This document shows, piece by piece, positions 12,894 through 25,451 of a DNA stretch of 64,000 nt. Position numbers and translations under genes: made by a program. The notes below the pieces were generated by a model that had not been told where the DNA came from, made no database searches, and saw only the letters and a list, made by a program, of their open reading frames with translations. Source of the DNA: Nansenia antarctica (Eukaryota > Chordata > Actinopteri > Argentiniformes > Microstomatidae); NCBI GenBank assembly GCA_963989245.1, contig OZ022342.1, positions 4,578,543-4,642,542 on the forward strand, read 5' to 3'. The stretch's first letter is position 1. Each line of letters opens with the position of its first letter.

Positions 12894-14423
12894 AGTGTGT
12901 GTGTGTATTTGTGTAATGAGTAGTTTGGGAGCCCCATTACCGCTCCAGGTGACGTACCCATACTAGGGCTTGGGTCCAACATCAACACTGGCATTAACGC
13001 ATGGCCAATGTGTTGTTTCATTCTGTGTGTTATGCTAGTGTGGATATTGGAACATGGCCATAGATTTATTCACACAATAAAATAAATATATCTCAATCAA
13101 TAAAAACCACCTTCAACCACGTGTGGTAAGGCACTTTGGGGTGACTTTTTTGGTGTGTGTGCGTGTGCGTGTGTTTTTAGTGTCTTGTAATGGCAATTAT
13201 AAGTGGGAATAAAGGGGAAACTACCTTTTCATGCAAATCCTGATAGACTGTGTTTCACTCCCGGAGAGCACAGGTTTTTAATGAGTGTACTTTGTTATTT
13301 ACACACTTAACAACAGCACAGTTTTTAGCATGTCAAGTAATGCTTTTATCTGTCCTTCTAATTTTGTCTGACCAATGTTAAAAACTTCTGGCATGTTCTG
13401 TGTTTGCTGTGTATTATTAACCTCATGAATTTGTTGGGCCTTAAGAAGCCCCATACTGTCAATCTCCATGTCACTGGTCCACATGTCTACAAACCATTGT
13501 CCTAGCTGTAGTCTCAAACATGGCTCCATCCCTGTCGTTTAATGTCAGGGCCTTTTCAGTTGATGTTTTTCAGAATCTGAACCTTTTTGCGTCGTCAAAA
13601 ATAGGTTGATACGTCTGAACTATGACAGGTTCTGTACTCATAACTGCCATTAAAATCAATGGTCCGAAGAGCTATTTGGGCTAATTTATGGATCGCCCAC
13701 TGTCTAGCAAGTTTGATGGAATCTCATAAATTAATTTGATTGCAGAGAATACAGACCATTTGTATTAGGATAGAGTAAGATCATTTTAATTGGATTTTAG
13801 ATTATCATGTGAAAGATTGTATTTCCAGATTTTTCAGATGCTAATCTTCAAGAAAAAAGAAACCTGTAGTTTTTTATTTTATTATTATTATTATTGGTAC
13901 AAAGTAATTGATTGTATTTAACACTTGGTTTGTACAGTTTTTGCCTTTTCTACTCGAACAAAGTCATTCTACTTAACATTGTGAAGTTAACATTTTAAAA
14001 AGTGAAACAATGTAGAGCTTGCCACAATGACCAAACCCAAGTCTGTAGCGCCGTAAGATAAACTGATTAAAGATACAATTCTGTGAAGTCACCATTAGTT
14101 GAATTTAAATGAAAAGCTATTCTTTATATATTTTGTTTATTTTGTTTGAAATTGTTGTGGTTTCGATGTAAGGCATAGACATTGCTGAATTTATTAGATG
14201 GCCAAACCTGTTGCTTTTAATAAGTTCGGTTGTTAGGTATTGTCTTAAGTGTTTTTGATTGTTTAAGGACTACACGTTATTGTCTCCACTGGCGTGAAGC
14301 TACGTGCACGCTCAATAGTCATTTTGTGAGCCGATTGTGTGATCCCTATTTGGTTGATTGGTTTGTTTATGTATGATTAAAATGTTTGAGAAGATTCACA
14401 TTAAAGTGTCTGTTTTTTTTTTT
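7922..14423 (+). other. celf1: celf1 long 3' untranslated region (probable extent)
   Basis: About 6.5 kb downstream of the celf1 stop is AT-rich, has no credible coding exon and contains almost no recognisable transposon, unlike the DNA on either side. Vertebrate CELF1 transcripts are known for long 3' UTRs. Overlapping AATAAA hexamers lie at 13076-13086 and an ATTAAA at 14400-14405. Microsatellites inside it include (TTTA)n near 8767-8797 and (TG)n at 12861-12908. The end point is inferred: a Tc1-like element begins at 14453, directly after the last signal. Transcript data would fix the real end. Confidence 0.6.
14400..14405 (+). terminator. Candidate distal poly(A) signal of celf1 (ATTAAA)
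   Basis: ATTAAA is followed at once by GTGTCTG and a run of T (14406-14423), the expected GU/U-rich downstream element. It is the last such signal before repetitive intergenic DNA. The earlier AATAAA pair at 13076-13086 is an alternative, shorter end. Confidence 0.5.
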
Positions 14424-14452
14424 ACTAAATTCTTCAATCTGTAGACAATATA

Positions 14453-15458
14453 CAGCTCTGGGGAAAAATCAGGAGACCACTGCGAAATTATCACTTTCTC
14501 TATTTATATAGTAAATTGAACATTTTTGTTTCATTCTTTAACTACTGACAACTGAACAACTTCAAAATAACAAAAAAAGATGGAGTGTTTTCAGACCTCA
14601 AATAATGCAAAGAAAACAAGTTCATATTCATTTTTTAAACAACACAATACTAATGTTTTAACTTAGGAAGTGTTCAGAAATAAATATTTGGAGGAATAGC
14701 CCTAATTTTCAATCGTAGCTCTCTTTCGTGCATCTTGGCATGCTCTCCACCTGTCTTTCACATTGCTGTTGGGTGACTGTCACTCCTGGTGTAAGAACTC
14801 AAGCAGCTTGGCTTTTTTGGATGGCTTGTGACCATCCATCTTCCTCTTGATCACAATCCAGATGCTTTCAATGGGATTCAGGTCTGGAGATCGGGCTGGC
14901 CATGACATGGTCTTGACGTGGTCCTCCATCCACACCTTGATTGACCTGGCTGTGTCGAGAGTTTAGAATGATAAGGTTCTATCTCCGTTTAGGGCAGTTC
15001 AGAGATATTGAGCGTCAAAGTTTTTACATTCCATTATGTTTTGTGAGATGGAACCTTTGTATTTTATGAATTACTAACTAAAACATTTCAACATTTTTAA
15101 AATAACACCACACAGGTATTAATAAACACCTAATGGATCAGATTATGTAAAAAACTCAATTTTGACAAAAATGGAGATAGAACCTTATAATTCTAACGTC
15201 ACGGTGTGGCATGGAGCATTGTCCTACTGGAAGAAGCAATCCTCAGAGTTGGGAAACATTGTTAGAGCAGAAGCTCGGAGTGGATTTTATACTTTTCCTT
15301 GTTAAATAAGATTTGGTTCAGGGGATCACCTAATCAGTACCTCACCAAGTAGAATGAGGCGTGCCTGTGTTGGAATTCAACAGACACTGGATTGGAACGG
15401 CTGCCAATGTAGAGATGTTGATTTAAGAAAACAAATTCTTAAATCTTTTCCAGAGCTG
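14453..15458 (-). mobile_element. Degenerate Tc1-like transposon
   Basis: TIRs CAGCTCTGGGGAAAAAT and TTTTCCAGAGCTG with flanking TA. The interior reads on the - strand as a decayed Tc1 transposase; a related one is at 21560-22800. A 248-bp MITE is inserted at 14956-15203. It directly follows the presumed celf1 end. Confidence 0.82.
14956..15203. mobile_element. Palindromic MITE family A, copy 1 (nested in Tc1)
   Basis: Termini CGAGAGTTTAGAATGATAAG and TTATAATTCTAACGTCACG form an inverted repeat. Flanked by GTGT at 14952-14955 and 15204-15207. Removing it restores the Tc1 text, which proves the insertion boundaries. Confidence 0.85.
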
Positions 15459-15487
15459 TATTTTGGCATAATTTAAAGATAGGCTTA

Positions 15488-15489
<2 letters not shown>

Positions 15490-15555
<66 letters not shown>
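15490..15555. repeat. (TA)n microsatellite
   Basis: About 33 uninterrupted TA units, 32 bp after the Tc1-like element ends. The following DNA up to about 16000 shows no gene. Confidence 0.97.
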
Positions 15556-15558
<3 letters not shown>

Positions 15559-16062
15559 CACACTCAATAGACACTGTGAGTACCCTTTGTTCAAAAGGCA
15601 ATTTTGAGCCGACTCTTCTCCTGTGTGTCTGCCCAATTCAACCTCTTTGCTAATATTCTTGTATTATAAATATTAATGACACTAATCACAGCCTAAATTG
15701 GCCTTATTTAAATATTGCAATTAAATATGAGACCCATGTTAAAATCCCACTAACCCTGACGATAACACATAGCAACTATTACATGTTGTTAGGTCATGCA
15801 ATGATTGGTGCTACACTGCCATCTGCTGGAATATCTTTTTACTCAACAGTTGGTACATTACAGTATATCAGGAGGCCCTTTGTTTAGGACAGTCATTCAC
15901 TGGGACCACAGTCTGTTAGACTGATGACACATAACATAACATAACCTCTACACAAGTAGAAAGGCCTGGGACTGGGGGTTACGATGCTCTGGGGCAGTGA
16001 AGGACTCAGGCTGTTTGAGGGGCAGGGGCGAAAAGGAAAAAAGGGCACCTACTGCACAACAT

Positions 16063-16318
16063 GGGACCCCATCAGTGCACATGGTCAAGTTTAGACCATT
16101 GGAAGGGCAGCCAATAGGGCACATCCTCTAATAATGCCACTCAATAGGGCACTTTAGTGTGACGTTTTTCAACTGTGGGGGCACGTGGTCAAGTTTAGAC
16201 CGTTGGAGGGGCACCAATAGGGCACGTCCTCTCATTTTCGCCACTCAAAAGGGCATTTTTGCCACTCAAAAGGGCACTTAAGAGAGACGTTTGTCAACCG
16301 TGGGGGCACCAGGAGGGG
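16063..16318. repeat. Imperfect tandem duplication of about 115-130 bp
   Basis: Two related blocks share GGTCAAGTTTAGACC, CCAATAGGGCAC and GACGTTT.TCAAC.GTGGGGGCA. No coding frame. Probably part of an unrecognised repeat. The rest of 15560-17000 shows AT-rich intergenic DNA only. Confidence 0.7.
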
Positions 16319-17024
16319 CGGTCGCCCCCCCTGCTCCCCCTTTGAGTCCGCCAGTGCTCTGGGGCATACTTTCATAGGCATGAACCCTATGGTGATCAAA
16401 TACAGTGGGTAGCTAATGGTTGACAGGCAAGGTCAGAGTTTTAGTGTTTTAAAGTTGGCAAACCTGTGGAGAAATAGAAAATTGTTCTTTACATAACAAA
16501 TCGTGCCTAATGGGTAATTCTCTCTCTTTACTGTAGCGAGAAAATGTTGCTTGTGTTGTTGTTTCTTTCAGTTTCCTTCAGACGCCCGGGCTAAACATGA
16601 CCAGACGTATGTTTGGAGTTGGTTTTGACGCCATTTGTTTTGACACCCCATTGTGATTTTCCCATGTTTTGCTTTGACACAGTGGTGTCTAGAAACACCA
16701 TGTTCTGTTTGCTTTTACCAAATTGTTGAGGGTCTTGATCTTGGTAAAAAAAAAAAAAAAAAAACATAGAGAGTAGGAATAATGTGGAAGAAGATGTTTG
16801 ATCATATAGAATGAATGAAATGATTTTTTTATTTTTATTTTATTTATTTTTTACTGATCTACACATTCAAAGTGAAAGAGAATGTGATAGAAATGGTTAA
16901 AGATAAATAATAATAATAATATATATTATAAGAAGAAGAAATCATTATTTTGATGGTGTTATTCTTCTTAATAAACTAAATAATAAAACCTAAACTGGTT
17001 TATATCCTACCTACAGGACAGAAG

Positions 17025-17214
<190 letters not shown>

Positions 17215-17274
17215 GCACACACAAAAAAAACACGCACACGCATTTACACAAATATAAATTATAAAGTGTAGTGC

Positions 17275-17622
17275 TGAGGCACAAATGTGTACATTTCAAG
17301 CCTGCAAACTGCGACACTTTAAATGAATGTGCAATAACACTATGTGCAATATGACAACCCTAGGGTACATAAGGTTCAGAGAAATAGGAAATGTTAGAAT
17401 AGGTATAGCATAGCATAGAGTACAGCACAGTGTTTTATATGTACAGTATAGTATAGTGGATAGTGTACATAGCCTTTATTTATGTAAACCAGCTCCTTTC
17501 CCTTCTTGTTTTTTAGTCTTTTTTCCCTAGCACCAGGGGAGCCCCCCCTCCTAAATTTCGTTGTTTAGTACCTGTACTATATAAATGACAATAAAGACCA
17601 TTCATTCATTCATTCATTCATA
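17275..17622 (+). mobile_element. L2 3' tail
   Basis: Closely matches the 3' UTR of the LINE at 42535-42880, including CACCAGGGGAGCC, TTTCGTTGT, the AATAAAG and the terminal (ATTC)n. It follows directly after the long (CT)n tract at 17029-17212. Confidence 0.8.
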
Positions 17623-17902
17623 ACTACCTATGTTCTCTACATTCAAACCGGATGTAGATAGATAGATCAGGTGTAGCATCATAATGCTTCCCTCTCAGAA
17701 TGATATACATATATGCCATTTAGCTGTCGCTTTTAAACTCTACTGAATAAAATGTATGAAAACCTGGATTGAGCACTATATAATGTTTATTATTTCCTCG
17801 TTTACCCTAACACATTAAAACAATTCCCTATATTACGGGTTGATATAACACAATGTCGGACATCTAATAAGGGTAACACCAAACACACTTGTCTTTGGGA
17901 CC

Positions 17903-20900
17903 ATGGCCATGGTGACTTTGAGGAGCGGCTGTGTGGAGATGCTGAGAGCATGTTGGAGATTAACTCAGCATGGCCAGACCCCCGTGTTTAACCAGACGGG
18001 TAGGCTATTATAATATTATAATATTATAATATATTATATTTCTTCCAATTATTTGTTTCCCCCCATTGAACAGGCTGAATCTAGCTATTATCCGGATAGC
18101 ATGATTCTCCTATGCAGTTGTATGTATGGCTATGGACATTATATCGAAATGAAAAAGTGATAACAGTGATAACATCCTTATTTCACTGACTCTGATGTTT
18201 CGTTGTGTGGTTGACCTCTTTGACGGGCATCAAGCTAGACACATGTACTCCGGATTAGCCCCAATATGTGTGCAAGAGAAACCTGGCAAGCTTGATGCTC
18301 GTTGAAAGGGGGAGAAACTCAGATTCAGATAACGTTTATTGCCATTATGCACACACATAGGAATTTGCTTTGGCGTTACAGTAGGTGCGTTTATGCTTTT
18401 TTAACATGTATACGTGAACAAAACATGCAAAAAACAGGACAACACAGGACAGACAACAGTGCATTGGATAGTGCTATATATATATAAAGTGCAGTGCAAA
18501 GTTTTTCAATGGGTCCAGTGCATACACCTGACGAACCTGCATCAGAGTCAGTGAGAGAAGGATCTGTCTGCATAGGAAGATGCCCTGGATGTTATTTCAC
18601 TAGCCAGGTTTTTAGGCAATCTCATAATAATGTTTAAGAGGCTTTGCTTTAGCAAACTATGGAACATCTTTCTTTCAGGATTTCTGTTTCCTGCCCTAGC
18701 ACGTCACCATAGTTCCCAGAACATCAAATTACCATCAAGGTAATGTTTCCATTCCAAGATGTAAATTACCACATCATGCTAGCTGACTGATATGTTTTAT
18801 GGGTTTGCTTTATGATAAACCAAAAAAGTAGTTTATTGTGTATATTTCATTGTTTGCAGAAAACCCTTAATTAAAACTGTTTTAACTTTTCACATCGTAC
18901 CATAGACAGGCCTGGTTGCCTGTTTGCCTTTGTTTTTGCCAACGGGGGCGGCTGTGGCTCAGGAGGTAGAGCCGGTGTCTAATGATCACAAGGTCGGCAG
19001 TTCAGCGGCTGGCCACGTGTCGAAGTGTCCTTGAGCAAGGCACTGAACCCCTAATTGCTCCAGGGTCACCGTCTATGGCGGACCCCTGTGCCTAGAGCAT
19101 AAAATACCAAATTCCAACAATTGACTGACAAGTCGATTGCATGGCAATACAACAATTGAAAAAACAACAATTACATTTAAAAAAGAACTTGTGTTCTAAA
19201 GGCAACTAAAGCCGAGTTACCGTAGTCACTATCAGTTACTCATAGGTCATATAACTGAAATCTGATTATAATAATAATAATAATAATAGCTTTTAATTGT
19301 ATGTCACTTTTCCTGCAAACGTTGCAGCTCGAAGTGATTATAATGTCTTCATTTGTTTGGCTCATGTTCCCTCAACAGTTATGTACCAGAAACGTCCATA
19401 TCCAGACCGCCATGGCCAGAGGTGTCTGAGGTCAGCAGTGAAGAAGTGGCCAAGCAACATCACGGTTGGTTGAAGGATGGAAAAGGATGATGGCGGCTCA
19501 TAGGCCTTTCACACAAGAGTTGGTTTTTCCTTGCGAACCGTCAGACCTCGTCAGTGGGTGTGTCATATTCTAGGCTGTAAAGAGGAGCAAGAGAGTAAAG
19601 GCCAATGCACACGGCGTGCAATTTTGTCGCACCGCCGAATTCGATTCCATTGTTTTGAATGAGACCCAATGAGACAATGCACACGGCGTGCGATGCGATA
19701 TTGTCGCACGACAACATTCGATTCTCCATTCACATTCATTTATTCATTGGTGTGAATTGAGAATCGAATGTTGTCGTGCGTGTGCATTGGGCTTAAGAAG
19801 GAAGGAGACAAAATCGAATCTAATCTCAATCTAATCTATAGCGATTAGAAAAAAGTCTGAGACTCCAGAACGGAAACAACCGGAACCGGCACCGGGTTGA
19901 GGGTTTCTCACTCAGGAAAAAAAGTAATTCATACTGAAAATGCAGGTGTATTGTTCCAACCCTTTACATTTAAATAGGCTTAATATGACACGAAACGCCT
20001 CAGCCGTATGAAGGAACACCCAGAAGTTAGTGTGTGACGCTCATTTTTAAAGGTACAATCAAACGACAACAAAGTGGGCTGCCCACCACTTTTTGGGTAA
20101 ACCACTGAGGGATGGTGCTGGAGAAATGTAAATGGTAAATGGACTGACTTATATAGCGCCTTTATCCAAAGTGCTTTACAACGGCCTCTCATTCACCCAT
20201 TTTATTTATTTATTTATTTAAATATTTTTTTTTTTAAATGTATTTAAAAAAAAAATATTTTCTTTCCTAGCACCAGGGGAGCCACCCCTCCCAAATGTCG
20301 TTGTTTGGTACCTGTACTATAGCAATGACAATAAAGACCATTCATTCATTCATTCACACACACATTCACACACCAATGGCGGCAAGCTACCATGCCGGGC
20401 ACCCGGCCCGCTCACTGGGAGCAATTTGGGGTTCAGTGTCTTGCCCAAGGACACTTCGACATGTGGCCAGCCGGGGCTCGAACCGCCGATCTGCCAACCT
20501 TGCGATCATTAGACGGCAGCTCTACCTCCTGCACCACAGCCGCCCCATAGGAGAAATGTAACCACTCTCATAGACAGAGCTATGGATGCAAGGACTGACC
20601 AGCCATGAGAAATGTTTTTTTGTAGGTCTAAGCATGTTTTGAAGCTATACAGTATTTGTTTACAATTGCATTGCTCGCAAATAATTAAGTAAAAATAAAA
20701 ATGTATATTGTGGGTTCTGATGGGGTAAGTTGAACTAGTCTGATGAACCATTTATAAGCTATTTTCTTCAAGAAACAATGGCTAATTTAAAGCTCCTTTA
20801 AGCAGAGTATACAATGAGAATTGAGAAAAACATGTTTCTGTACTTCACCCACAACGCGTGAATTGCTGCAAACCGTGGAGGAAAGTTTGTCTATCTATCA

Positions 20901-23900
20901 GAAAGCAGATTTGGCTGTACAAAATACAGTACTTAGATAATTGCTTGTACTTAGATAATTTTCAGCACATCTTTGATAAGGCAATACCTGCTGCTGAAAA
21001 CATACGACACAATACTATTCATGAGCATTTCATTGCATTGTAATGTTATGAAATGTTATGAAAATAAATACATTTCTGTTGTCTGAACCATTGTTCTCCC
21101 ATTGCCTTTCAGCGGTTGTAGAAAATGTGAACAGTCTTCTTGCAAAGGGGGATTACGGAAGGCTTTTTGCAGTTGTCCATTTTGCAAGTCGACAGTGGAA
21201 AGTGACAAATGAAGACCTGATCCTCATTGAAAGCCACATTGAGGCTGAATGTGGTGACAGAATAAGACTTGAGAAGGTTTGAATACTTTATTTGCAAAAA
21301 AAAATTTGTGTTACTATGGGGGATTATTTAACTTTTTGTGTGAAATTCAAAATTTCAACTTGTTGACTATGGGCAGCAGTGATTTAATAAATAGGTAGAG
21401 AAATTATGTATTTGTGCAAAAACATTGTGCAGGTTGGTCTGAGGACAGGCAGGGTACACATTCCAAACCATGTTATAATCCAGTGTTATAATCCAGTATG
21501 CATTACTGCCAGAATATTTAATTGATGGCAGCGTAAGGGTACACAAGCAGCTCAGCTACGTTTGATGGGCTGTGATCCGTCTTCCTCTTGATCACATTCC
21601 ATAGGCTTTTAACACTACAACAGCCGTGCCTATTTTACCTACTACTGTAGTAGAGCTGCCTTGGGGGTCAAATAGACCCCCTTTTTAGAATGTAAATCTG
21701 CTATTTACACACAGAGATCACTAGAGAGTGCCTCCTACACATTGAAAATGTAAGGATACTGGGTGGTAGAACGCACATATCTAGGAAAAGTCATGAAAGG
21801 AGGGTCCTGAAATATGATCGAGTGCAAAGATAGAAATGTTCTTTTTACTCACAGGGGTCACCGTGACCCCTCACGGCTCTTCTAGTGTTAATGGGATTCA
21901 GCTCTGGAGATTGGGCTGGCCATGACAGGGTCTTGATCTGGTGGTCCACACCTTGATTGACCTAGCTGTGTGACATGGAGCATTGTCCTGCTGGCAAAGG
22001 CAAGGCCCCTCAGAGTTGGGGGAACATTGTCAGAGCAGAAGGAAGCACGTTTTCTTTCCAGGACAACCATGACGTACATGGCTTGATTCATGCGTCCTTC
22101 ACAAAGACAAACCTGCCCGATTCCAGCCTTGCTAAAGCACCCCTAGATCATCACCGATCCTCCACCAAACTCACAGTGGGTGCGAGACACTGTGGCTTGT
22201 TAGCCTCTCCAGGTCTCTGTCTAGCCATTAGACGACCACACGTTGGGCAACGCTGAAAATGTCACTCATCAGAGAAGATGACCTTACTCCAGTCCTCTAC
22301 GGTCCAATCCTTCTGGTCTTTTGCAAACCTCAGCCTGGCTCTTCTTTGCTTCTCAGAGATGAAAGGCTTTTTTCTAGCTTTGCGTGACCTCAGTCCTGCC
22401 CCTAGGAGCCTGTTTCAAACCATTCACCCCAGCTGCTGCAGTTTGCCTTCACCTCTGCCAGGTCACCTCTGCCAGGTCACCTCTGCCAGGTCACCTCTGC
22501 CAGGTCACCTCTGCCAGGTCACCTCTGCCAGGTCACCTCTGCCAGGTCACCTCTGCCAGGTCACCTCTGCCAGGTCACCTCTGCCAGGTCACCTCTGCCA
22601 GGTCACCTCTGCCAGGTCACCTCTGCCAGGTCACCTCTGCCGGTCTGTAGCTTTGTTGTCTCCCAATGTCTGCTGTTTGATCTTGTTCTTATGAACCAGT
22701 CAGTCTTTGAAAATGTAAGGATGGAAGCAACCTGACACTCGCTGTACCCCTCTGCCAGTAACGCCGGAAACCAGCTTCTTTGAACATTTTCTTTTCAACT
22801 CCTTTCGCATGGTCAAGAAAGAATAGTTATTTTTTGATTCCAATTACTTTTGATTTGAACGATAACTACCGAGGCAAACAACAAGACTTTACTGTGCGTG
22901 CCCAGACCGATACGTGCCCTGCTGAAGCACAGAACATGCTTCTTCTTCTGTCGAAAAACCCAGAATATGCTGGAGGAATAGCCTAACGTTGTAGGATACA
23001 CTTTTATGCTCATTTTCGTTACTGACGTTTTTTGTTATTTTGTTATTATTTGATAAGCCTACTGGAGGCTATAGGCACATTTTTGTTGTGTGAAAATAAT
23101 AATGATAGTCATGATACTCAAAACTGTGGTTTAACCATAAATCCCTGCATTATTTGGGGACGGTTTATCGGTATCAGAAATTGGAAACCGCCCAAACCTA
23201 ATATATATGTTATGGTACATGTGGGAATACGGTACATGTGGGAAAACTAGGGTTAAGGTTAGGTGCTACGTCAATTTGGTACATGCTGGCATGTCTAACA
23301 CTAACCCTAACCCTAACCCTACTACCCTAGCACCTAACCCTAACCCTAGTTTTCCCACATGTACCGTAACATATATACAGTATATATGTAGTGTTTATAT
23401 GTAAAAGAATTGGAGCATGATAACACACTAACAAATGGATGATATGTTATAAATATATATACTGTATAAATGTAACCGTTTCAAAGACTATCAATAGGTT
23501 AATAGTTGTGTTGCTAATTCAACATTTCTAAACAAACCCACAAAAGTTGTAAACCTTTTAATATAGGGTGTTACCTCCAGCCCGCCTGTGACGCATGAAT
23601 AAGGGCATTTACTGCGACGTCTAGACTGAAGCAGCATGTTAACTCTACTTTCCTGTCAAACCTTCTCTACCTTTGTAGGTGCTGCTGGTCGGTGGAGAAG
23701 AATTCACACTTATTGGGAGGCCCATTCTCGGGTAATTCTTCTAGTCCTAAAAGCCCACCCTAACAATACAATTCTGACTATTCATTTTTAATAATTAATC
23801 TTTTAGATCGAGTCTCAAAGTTTTATCGTATGCAATTTGTTTTGTATATATATATATATATTTTAATGTTTTTGAAAGGAGAGCCGTATACTCTAACCCA

Positions 23901-24993
23901 AGCCCATTCCCCTTCCTTTTTTCACATGTAGTCGGGATTTGGTCAGAGTTGAAGCAACTGTCATTGAGAAGACCGACTCCTGGCCAAAAGTTCATATGCG
24001 CTTCTGGAAAAGGCACAGATACCAGAGGAAAAGAAGTAAGCTCTTTTTCAGCATGGCAGATTTAATCTCAGAACATTACGGTTACATAAAACATTAAATT
24101 ATTCTAACTTAAGTATAGAGAACGTGTTGCCAGTGTGAAACTGAAGTAGGGGGCATATACAAATACAAGAGAACAACAATAATCCATTATACTTGTTATC
24201 CCTTACATTCTTGAGGCCTGTTTCTTTAAAAAGGTTAATTGACACACATCCAACATGACATAATGACATCAACATGTTGAATAATATTCTCAAGTAGACA
24301 TCTCAGTATGAGCAAGGGAATGGTTTCTAAATACATAGAGGTTTTTGTATGAGGAACGGACGCATGCCATTGCCATGGTGATGAAGGGTGACCTGGGTAA
24401 TTATGGGATACAAACTTGGGTAATCACTGTATTAGCATTTATAAGACACATTTTAGACTCAAGGGATGACCTAAATTCCTCTGTCCTCACATGCCAAGTA
24501 CGGTATAAGGGCATGTATAATTTGATATTGTTGTCTTGGAGTAAGCAGGAACATTAACTTTGCTCAGAGAACTGAAATTCTCTTCAATACAACAGAAAAG
24601 AGGCACATGTTAACATGCTGTTGTAGGCTATACATTATAATTGCTGTTTCCACTTGAATATTTGTGTATTATTATATTTGTGTACAAAAAACAACCCCAT
24701 CCCCCCCTTACCTTGTGTTAGAAGGCCTCATTGTATTTGCATATACTATGAAAATAATAAGAAAAAGATCCCAACAAAAAAGACAATCCTATGTTGTGAC
24801 TGACCGATGTTCAGTCACCAATCCTCTGAATTAGCTCCTGGGGGGTCACACCCTATTGGTGTTAGGCTTATACTTTGGCTAGGTGGCTTCTTCTATAAAA
24901 CTAACTATTGTTATTTTTTATTTTTCAGTTGTCGTACAACCACAGACAGTGCTTCGGATAAACTTCGTCGAAGTAGCGCCCAGATTGTCATGA
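17903..24993 (+). CDS. mrpl21: Mitochondrial large ribosomal subunit protein bL21m (MRPL21)
   Basis: Structural protein of the mitochondrial 39S ribosomal subunit, homologous to bacterial L21. Seven exons with consistent phases: 17903-17999, 18679-18739, 19379-19464, 21113-21276, 23679-23731, 23932-24035 and 24929-24993 (TGA 24991-24993), total 630 bp, 209 aa, close to the usual vertebrate length. Exon 1 starts at ATG 17903 (MAMVTLRSGCVEMLRACWRL), an Arg-containing amphipathic N-terminus fitting a mitochondrial presequence; a second in-frame ATG lies two codons later. The L21 core spans exons 4-7: GDYGRLFAVVHFASRQWKVT, VLLVGGEEFTLIGRPILG, RDLVRVEATVIEKT, then KRHRYQRKR and PQTVLRINFVEVAP. Introns hold a SINE, an L2 tail nested in another SINE, a Tc1 copy with a nested piggyBac-like element, and a telomere-repeat MITE. 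The gene is intact with no frameshift. Same strand as celf1 and the downstream GTPase. Confidence 0.95.
18310..18600 (-). mobile_element. LINE 3' tail fragment, reverse orientation
   Basis: Starts with CAGATTCAGATAACGTTTAT, a reverse-oriented LINE tail, followed by GCCATTATGCACACACA. It lies in mrpl21 intron 1 and has no coding capacity. The family assignment is by resemblance only. Confidence 0.5.
18951..19085 (+). mobile_element. tRNA-derived SINE, 5' part
   Basis: Begins GGCTGTGGCTCAGGAGGTAG (A-box-like) with a degenerate B-box near 18998-19012, then the fish SINE body CTTGAGCAAGGCACTGAACC. The same family occurs in reverse at 20132-20549 and 48403-48692. It lies in mrpl21 intron 2. Confidence 0.75.
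19598..19793. mobile_element. CpG-rich palindromic MITE, copy 1
   Basis: Terminal GGCCAATGCACACGGCGTGC pairs with GTGTGCATTGGGCTT at the other end. It contains inner inverted copies of GAGAATCGAATGTTGTCGTG. It is repeated in the opposite orientation at 31548-31748. It lies in mrpl21 intron 3. Confidence 0.75.
20132..20549 (-). mobile_element. tRNA-derived SINE with full target duplication, interrupted by an L2 tail
   Basis: Reverse copy of the same SINE family, from the tRNA-like head near 20549 to a tail at 20132. It is flanked by a perfect 12-bp duplication GGAGAAATGTAA at 20120-20131 and 20550-20561. An L2 3' tail (about 20196-20352) is inserted inside. It lies in mrpl21 intron 3. Confidence 0.8.
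20196..20352 (+). mobile_element. L2 3' tail nested in SINE
   Basis: Contains (TTTA)n, CACCAGGGGAGCC, GTCGTTGTTTGGTACCTGTA and AATAAAG with (ATTC)n, matching 42760-42880. It splits the CATTCACCC...CACATTCAC part of the host SINE, so it inserted later. Confidence 0.75.
21609..21891. mobile_element. piggyBac-like non-autonomous element (TTAA-flanked)
   Basis: Starts TTAACACTACAACAG and ends CTTCTAGTGTTAA, with TTAA on both sides and inverted termini. Removing it rejoins the Tc1 text. A related fragment is at 50629-50735. Confidence 0.8.
22450..22641. repeat. 14-bp minisatellite
   Basis: About 13.7 near-perfect copies of CACCTCTGCCAGGT inside a dead Tc1 transposase. The 14-bp period is not a multiple of 3, yet all frames stay open across it, giving spurious ORFs. 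Confidence 0.95.
23207..23372. mobile_element. Palindromic MITE carrying telomere-like repeats, copy 1
   Basis: Ends ATGTTATGGTACATGTGGGA and TCCCACATGTACCGTAACAT are inverted. Inside are TTAGGG-like units near the left and CCCTAA units near the right. It lies in mrpl21 intron 4. Confidence 0.8.
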
Positions 24994-25070
24994 TATTATG
25001 GGTTTTACATTGTACTGTAAATAAACTGTTGATCAATGTATTTGGCTTTTGGAACACTGCAGAGTATGAA

Positions 25071-25076
25071 AATAAA
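25071..25076 (+). terminator. Poly(A) signal of mrpl21 (AATAAA)
   Basis: AATAAA lies 78 bp after the mrpl21 stop and is followed by a T/G-rich stretch. A second AATAAA is at about 25018-25023. From here to 25451 there is only a short intergenic gap and the presumed 5' UTR of the next gene. Confidence 0.65.
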
Positions 25077-25451
25077 AACAAATGACCTGATTCTGTACAT
25101 CTGTTTTGTCTTTGTAACAATTATTTATGAAGGGGGGGGACTCACTCATTTTGTACTGTTAGTCCTATAATGATACCTTTCAATGTCAGATGGCGTCATT
25201 CGAGTACTTTTACAAGAAGTGACAGAATATGAATATCATGTGTCTGCAGTCAGTCAGTCCCTGAGCAGTGGAGACATGCGTCTGTGCAGTCAGTGCGCCT
25301 GGAGTCAGCCAAGGAGAAATGACCGGGAGGTATTCTGACAAACACTGGACCTGTCTGCGACTCAATGATCGGGACCTCAAATATGAGAAGGGAACTTTTT
25401 GTTTCAATATATTATAGAATCATATTACTTATTTGATCCCAGTACATCCCG

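Larger units (their letters stand above)
21560..22800 (-). mobile_element. Degenerate Tc1-like transposon with insertions
   Basis: The - strand carries Tc1 transposase remnants (the same text as 14740-15260, for example GACATGGAGCATTGTCCT), broken by stops. A piggyBac-like element is inserted at 21609-21891 and a 14-bp minisatellite has grown at 22450-22641. It lies in mrpl21 intron 4. Ends are approximate. Confidence 0.75.

Noticed and set aside
8218..13529. Small frames in the celf1 3' UTR region
   Set aside because: Short, no family resemblance and no splice-site support; composition is AT-rich UTR.
22278..22694. 138-codon + strand frame with SARSPLPGHLCQVT-like repeats
   Set aside because: Translation of the 14-bp minisatellite inside an antisense Tc1 transposase; not a gene.
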